64,000 nucleotides of DNA. Source: Candidatus Propionivibrio dominans (GTDB lineage Bacteria; Pseudomonadota; Gammaproteobacteria; Burkholderiales; Rhodocyclaceae). This document shows positions 59,529 to 64,000 of the stretch, piece by piece (position 1 is the stretch's first letter; every line of letters starts with the position of its first letter). The notes under the pieces are model-generated. The model was given only the letters and a program-made list of their open reading frames with translations, searched no databases and was not told the DNA's origin. The translations under genes were made by a program, and so were the position numbers. The stretch spans positions 251,457-315,456 of the forward strand of contig JADJNC010000003.1 of assembly GCA_016709335.1 (NCBI GenBank), written 5' to 3'.

Positions 59529-60494
59529 TCACTGCGGCTTCAAGCCAATCGCATTGACTAGCGCTGCGTTGACGGCAATCTCCTTCTCGACATGCGCGTC
59601 AAACTCGGTCGGGGTCATGACCATCGGATCGATGCCTAGTGTTGCCAGCTTGTTCTTCACCTTGGGCTCTTGCAGCGCTTTGAGCGTCTCGCGGTGAAGC
59701 TTCTCGACGATACCGCGCGGCGTCTTCGCCGGCAGAAACACGCCCAACCAGGCGGATACTCGGCATTGGCGAAGCCAGCCTCCAGTGTAGTCGGCACGTC
59801 CGGCAGCAAGGAAGAGCGTTGGGCGCCATTCACCACGAGCGCAGTGAGCTTGCCCTCCCGCACCCGAGGCGCCACGACGCCAACGGGCCCGAAGAAGAAG
59901 TCGACCCGTCCGGTCATCACCTCGGTGAGAACTTCCGACCCGCCCTTGAGTGGTATATGCGGCCTCGATTCCCGCGCTCGACCGGAAACGTTCCGCGCTG
60001 AGATGAGTCGCAGTCCCGACACCGGCTGAGGCGTAATTCATCGCGCCAGGCGTCGCCTTGGCTGCGGCGACGAGTTCGCCCACTGTCTTCCACCCTTTGG
60101 CTGGCGGGACGACCAGGACATTGGGCAGGATGCCGAGCGGGATGACTGCAGCGAAGTCCCTCGCTGGGTGGTAGTTCAGGTTCAGATGGAGCGACGGCGC
60201 TATGGCGTGTGCGGACGAGTTGACCAGCAGGGTGTAGCCATCGGGTTCCGACTTGGCAACGACGCTTGTACCGATCGTTTGCCCTGCGCCGGGACGGTTC
60301 TCGACGATGATGGGCTGCCCGAGTTGCGTCGACACCTGTTCGAACACGACACGCGCGGCAATGTCGGCCATGCTGCCGGGCGCGATCGGAACGATCACCC
60401 TCAGCGGTTTCGACGGCCAGGTCTGTGCTTCAGCGGCGAATGTCGCGACGGTCAAGCCGAGCGCAAGTACGCGCATCAAGAGCATCGATTTCAC
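59529..60494 (-). CDS. tctC: Bug/TctC-family solute-binding protein, compensated frameshifts
   Basis: The start is the GTG at 60492-60494, with AAGGAG six bases upstream, followed by a signal peptide (LLMRVLALGLTVATFAAEAQ). The N-terminal lobe (WPSKPLRVIVPIAPGSMADI; VENRPGAGQTIGTSVVAKSE) and C-terminal lobe (KTPRGIVEKLHRETLKALQE) are typical of tripartite tricarboxylate binding proteins. Between ~59965 and ~59755 the correct sequence is in the next frame (VLTEVMTGRVDFFFGPVGVV; LLPDVPTTLEAGFANAEYP), so one base gain and one loss compensate. As given, ~70 residues are scrambled. It faces away from LysR, tctB and tctA. Confidence 0.82.
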   Translation of the reverse strand: MKSMLLMRVLALGLTVATFAAEAQTWPSKPLRVIVPIAPGSMADIAARVVFEQVSTQLGQPIIVENRPGAGQTIGTSVVAKSEPDGYTLLVNSSAHAIAPSLHLNLNYHPARDFAAVIPLGILPNVLVVPPAKGWKTVGELVAAAKATPGAMNYASAGVGTATHLSAERFRSSAGIEAAYTTQGRVGSSHRGDDRTGRLLLRARWRRGASGAGGQAHCARGEWRPTLFLAAGRADYTGGWLRQCRVSAWLGVFLPAKTPRGIVEKLHRETLKALQEPKVKNKLATLGIDPMVMTPTEFDAHVEKEIAVNAALVNAIGLKPQ

Positions 60495-60610
60495 GGCTTT
60501 CTCCTTATGAGAGCAACACGCAATTCGCACATCAACTATGGCACCATGCTGTTTAGCAGTCCAATATAAATTCCTCTCGTCACTTATACCGATCAGGCAT
60601 GATCACTGGT

Positions 60611-61636
60611 ATGGACCTTCGACACGCGCGAACCTTCGTCACCGTTGCAGATCTGGGCACCGTCTCCAAGGCGGCGGCACGTCTGCACATTGCCCAGCCT
60701 GCCCTGTCCCGGCAGATTCGCGACCTTGAGCAGGAGCTCGGTCTTAAACTCTTCGATCGTGTAGGACGCCGTCTCGTGCTGACTGGCGAGGGCGAGCAGT
60801 TACTTGGCGACTGTCGTGGTTTGTTGAACTGCGCCAGATCGATCGGTGAGCGTGCGCAACAGCTTCGGCGCGGCGACGCCGGCATACTGAAGGTAGCAGC
60901 CTCCCCTCAGTTCATCGAAGGCACCCTTTCCGGGTTCCTGGACCGATTCACGCAGCGTTACCCCAACGTGCAGGTCAAGGTGATCGAGGCTATTGCGTGG
61001 TCCGACACCCTCGGAATGCTCGAGCGCGGCGAGATTCACCTTGGCCAGAATCTGCTTCGCGTGGTTCAGCCCGACGATCCACGCTTTGCGAGCCACCCGC
61101 TAGAGGCAGTAGACCTGCTTGCCGCTTCGCATGCGCCGTTGATGCTCGGAAAGAGCGGGGCGATCGAGATCACCTGCCTCGCCGCCCAGCCGCTCCTTGT
61201 GCTGGATACCAGCTTCGTATCCCGCCGTACCTTCGACGCCACCTGCCGACTGGCAGGCATCGAGGCCAATATCGTTTTCGAGAGCCGAATACCGCATACG
61301 CTACTGGCAATGGCTGAGAGAGGGCACGGTATAGCCATCGTTCCCTTCTGCAGTACGCATCGATCGGTATCCACTTGCGCATCGTCCGGGTCACCTACGA
61401 GGGCAAACCGTTGCGCGAGTACCTGGCCGTCTTCTGGGACAAGCGGCGCTCCCCTGCCGTCCTACGCAACGGCCTTTTGCGATATGCTGGCGGAGTACAC
61501 GCGCGAAGTGTTCCCATTTCCCGACCGTCTGAACCAGACTGACCGCGAAGACGTCCCAACAGGCTTGCCGAACGCGCAGCAACCGCGAGGAGATGAAAAG
61601 GAAATCAGAAACGAACCGACTTCTGGTCAGGCGTGA
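60611..61636 (+). CDS. LysR-family regulator of the tct cluster, disturbed C-terminus
   Basis: From the ATG at 60611 (MDLRHARTFVTVADLGTVSK); an ATG four codons earlier is also possible. The helix-turn-helix (AARLHIAQPALSRQIRDLEQ) and first half of the effector domain are normal. From about 61345 to 61447 the frame is wrong; the next frame reads HLRIVRVTYEGKPLREYLAV followed by FWDKRRS, after which the main frame resumes with LPSYATAFCDMLAEYTREVF. Again the indels cancel out. The C-terminal ~35 residues are longer than usual. Its divergent position to tctC suggests control of the transporter. Confidence 0.78.
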   Translation: MDLRHARTFVTVADLGTVSKAAARLHIAQPALSRQIRDLEQELGLKLFDRVGRRLVLTGEGEQLLGDCRGLLNCARSIGERAQQLRRGDAGILKVAASPQFIEGTLSGFLDRFTQRYPNVQVKVIEAIAWSDTLGMLERGEIHLGQNLLRVVQPDDPRFASHPLEAVDLLAASHAPLMLGKSGAIEITCLAAQPLLVLDTSFVSRRTFDATCRLAGIEANIVFESRIPHTLLAMAERGHGIAIVPFCSTHRSVSTCASSGSPTRANRCASTWPSSGTSGAPLPSYATAFCDMLAEYTREVFPFPDRLNQTDREDVPTGLPNAQQPRGDEKEIRNEPTSGQA

Positions 61637-62058
61637 TGTTCATCGCGTTCGGGCTGTTTTTCGGGGCGTTCGCGACCCGCTATGACTTTGGTACCGCAAA
61701 GGTCATGGGGCCGGCGTATTTCCCGACCGTTCTGGGCTGGCTGCTCGCGCTTGTCGGCGTGCTGATGACCTTGGCCGGACTCGGGCGCGCGGGAGAAGGC
61801 GGCAAACTCGAAAGGTTCCATTTCGCCGAGCTGGCATGGGTGCTCGGTGCGGTTGTTATCTATGCAGCGATACTGCGCTGGGCGGGCCTGCTGGTGTCCA
61901 TGCTCGCGCTGATCGTGATCTCCAGCTTCGCGAGCCACGAGTTCAGCTGGAAGGAAGCGATCATCCTGTCGATCGTGATGGCCGTGATCACGTACCTCGT
62001 CTTCATCATAGGGCTAAAGCTCACGATCCCGGTACTGCCTGCGTTCCTCAAGAACTAG
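61633..62058 (+). CDS. tctB: TctB-family small membrane subunit
   Basis: About 140 residues. Four helices (MFIAFGLFFGAFATRYDF; FPTVLGWLLALVGVLMTLAG; LGAVVIYAAILRWAGLLVSM; IILSIVMAVITYLVFIIG) fit TctB. The usual N-terminal KDFWSGxMFIA is present just upstream in frame (DFWSGVMFIA from ~61618), but the natural ATG near 61594 (ATGAAAAGG) is one frame off, so the 5' end may carry another indel. It overlaps the LysR stop by four bases and is followed by tctA. Confidence 0.75.
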   Translation: MMFIAFGLFFGAFATRYDFGTAKVMGPAYFPTVLGWLLALVGVLMTLAGLGRAGEGGKLERFHFAELAWVLGAVVIYAAILRWAGLLVSMLALIVISSFASHEFSWKEAIILSIVMAVITYLVFIIGLKLTIPVLPAFLKN

Positions 62059-62079
62059 ACGGACTCAGCGGAGACGGCT

Positions 62080-63578
62080 ATGGAACTGTTGGGCAACCTC
62101 GCTATCGGCTTCGGCACTGCGCTGTCCCCGCAGAGCCTCATATATTCGTTTGCCGGCTGCCTGATCGGCACGCTGATCGGCGTGCTGCCCGGCGTCGGCC
62201 CGGTCGCCACCCTGGCCATGCTGCTGCCAACCACCTACGCGCTGGAACCGACCTCGGCGCTGATCATGCTGGCTGGCATTTACTACGGTGCGCAGTACGG
62301 CGGCTCGACGACGGCGATTCTGGTCAATCTGCCCGGTGAATCGTCTTCCCGTCGTGACCTGTCTCCGACGGCTACCAGATGGCACGCCAGGGTCGCGCGG
62401 GGGCGGCGCTCGGTAAGCGGCAATCGGTTCATTTACTTGCCGGAACCTTCGCAACGGTTCTCGTCGCGGCGTTTGCCTCGCCGCTGACCGAACTCGCGTT
62501 CAAGTTCGGTCCTGCCGAATACGTCTCGCTGATGCTGCTGGGCCTGATCAGCGCCGTCGTTCTCGCTTCGGGTTCGCTGGTCAAGGCGATCAGGATGATC
62601 GTGCTCGGGCTGCTGCTCGGATTGGTCGGCACCGACGTGAACTCGGGCGTGTCACGCTTCAGCTTCGGCATTCAGAACTGACTGACGGAATCGGCTTCGT
62701 CACGGTGGCGATGGGCGTGTTCGGCTTTGCCGAGATCATCGCCAATGTGGAAGAAAGGCCAGCGCGGTGTTGACCAACAACGTCGGCTCGGTCATGCCGA
62801 ACGTCAAGGAGATGAAGGAGGCGGCGCCGGCGGTCGCGCGCGGCACGCTCCTGGGTTCGATTCTTGGCATACTGCCTGGCGGCGGCGCGCTGCTCGCGTC
62901 CTTTGCGGCGTACGCGGTCGAAAAAACTCGCGGGTCCGAATGCCGATCCGCCATTCGGCAAGGGCAACATCCGCGGCGTCGCCGGCCCTGAGTCGGCCAA
63001 TAACGCGGGCGCGCAGACCTCGTTCATCCCGATGCTGACGCTCGGCATACCTCCCAACGCAGTGATGGCGTTGATGATCGGCGCGATGACGATCCACAAC
63101 ATCCAGCCCGGCCCGCAGGTGATGACAGCAATCCTGGCGCTCTTCTGGGGCCTGATTGCATCTATGTGGATCGGCAACCTGATGCTGGTGATCCTGAATC
63201 TACCGCTGATCGGGCTGTGGATCCAGTTGCTGAAGGTGCCGTACCGGCTGCTGTATCCGGCAATCTGGCGTTCTGCTGTATCGGCGTACTCGATCAATAC
63301 ACGACCTTCGACGTGTTAATGACCGTCTTCTTCGGCGCGCTGGGTTATCTGTTCTACAAGCTACGCTGCGAGCCCGCACCGCTGATCCTGGAAGCTTCAT
63401 CCGGCCCGATGATGGAAGAGAATCTGCGGCGGGCGATGCTGCTGTCGCCAGCGACCCGACCACGTTCGTCGCAAGCCCGCTCTCGCTCGGCCTGCTGCTT
63501 GCCTTGGCGTTGTTAGGCATCGCGACGTTGCCGGCGATCAAGTCCAAACGCCAGGAGACGTTCCAGGAAGCGGACTGA
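62080..63578 (+). pseudogene. tctA: TctA-family large membrane subunit, multiply frameshifted
   Basis: Starts at ATG 62080 (MELLGNLAIGFGTALSPQSL) and can be followed to a TGA at 63576-63578 only by switching frame several times. Recognisable pieces in order: LIGVLPGVGPVATLAMLLP; FATVLVAAFASPLTELAFKF; DGIGFVTVAMGVFGFAEIIA; GSILGILPGGGALLASFAAY; GAQTSFIPMLTLGIPPNAVM; DVLMTVFFGALGYLFYKLRC; then GLLLALALLGIATLPAIKSK. Breaks lie near 62350, 62425, 62675, 62765, 62930, 63265 and 63455. All domains are present in order, so either the sequence is poor here or decay is recent. Confidence 0.82.
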
Positions 63579-63599
63579 GCCGACGAGCCCAAGCTCCGG

Positions 63600-63638
63600 A
63601 AAGCACAAAGCCCGGCCAAGCGGGGCCTTGTGCTTCTT
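63600..63638 (+). terminator. Intrinsic terminator after tctA
   Basis: AAGCACAAAGCCCGGC and GCGGGGCCTTGTGCTT form a long stem with two mismatches and a three-base loop, followed by CTT. It lies 22 bases after the tctA stop. The stem is strong but the T-run is short. Confidence 0.7.
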
Positions 63639-64000
63639 AATCTGCGTGCGCGGTGCTCCGGGACCAGTCGTCGCGCCTTCCCCGCCCAGAACTTGAGTCC
63701 CGATATCGCAGAGATTTCATGATCATGGCGGGTTCGTGGCACGTCGACACAATGAGAATCAGACACCGCCGAGCGCCTGCTTCTGGGAACTGCCGGCTTG
63801 GCTGAACCAGAGTCAGCGACTCTGCTGGTGAGGGGGGCAGCAACACGCCGCTTAGCTGCCATAGTACCTCGGAATTCACGAACGGCACCTACGGGTCGTC
63901 AGCCGTCTCATACCATCGGTTTGCTTGTACGACCGCAAGCTGATTTGAGCTGCCGTTCACCAACATGCGAATACGGATCAGGCGCCACACACCTTGTTCC
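63639..64000. other. Unassigned right end
   Basis: About 360 bp with no gene I can identify. An open stretch on the minus strand (63637-63888) gives 83 residues without family features or a ribosome binding site. The region may be the edge of a gene beyond the window or non-coding. Confidence 0.4.

Overview
The window looks like a chromosomal segment of a GC-rich betaproteobacterium, most likely a member or close relative of the Rhodocyclales. This rests on gene content (EttA, RlhA, YaeQ, SlyX, a GcvR-like ACT protein, an Fpr with a divergent LysR gene, Bug/Tct transport) and on the style of the dispersed repeats; no 16S or other decisive marker is present.

Layout. 1-2625: end of hemN, a DUF4239 membrane protein, a decayed winged-helix tail and a gamma-carbonic anhydrase. 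2784-7520 (minus): a TolC-MacA-MacB efflux operon, with one frameshift in tolC and a 177-bp inverted-repeat element inserted exactly at the tolC/macA junction. 7689-21466: mostly housekeeping genes (yaeQ, DUF3617, DUF748-like, methyltransferase, ylqF, slyX, rlhA, ettA, gcvR-like, SGNH esterase, fpr and its LysR neighbour) separated by palindromic repeats. 21563-24239: a decay zone with an orphan CopG-type antitoxin, an IS256-family element with a damaged transposase, and frameshifted yidB and DUF3597 genes.

24540-43102 (plus) is the most interesting region. A giant surface protein of about 4,233 residues (LEPR motif, DUF4347, cadherin-like and VCBS repeats) is followed, with overlapping or closely spaced genes, by a TolC-like lipoprotein, a small periplasmic adaptor, an inner-membrane adaptor with a GAF-like N-terminus, and a polytopic M50-type metalloprotease carrying a PqqD-like N-terminus and a HlyD-like C-terminus. 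No ABC ATPase is encoded in the locus, so this resembles a type I-like export route built around an intramembrane protease.

43262-57922: purL, the mqsRA toxin-antitoxin pair, a MORN-repeat lipoprotein-like protein, a membrane-anchored response regulator with sixteen 13-residue helical repeats, small membrane proteins, an orphan GspF-like protein, a second copy of the 177-bp element, nnr and an EamA transporter. 58068-63578: a DUF4926-like protein, a methyltransferase, and a tripartite tricarboxylate transporter set (tctC, LysR, tctB, tctA) with many frameshifts.

Single-base indels recur in otherwise well conserved genes (tolC, transposase, yidB, DUF3597, giant adhesin, nnr, tctC, LysR, tctA). 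Some lie in homopolymers, so part of this load may be sequencing error rather than real decay.
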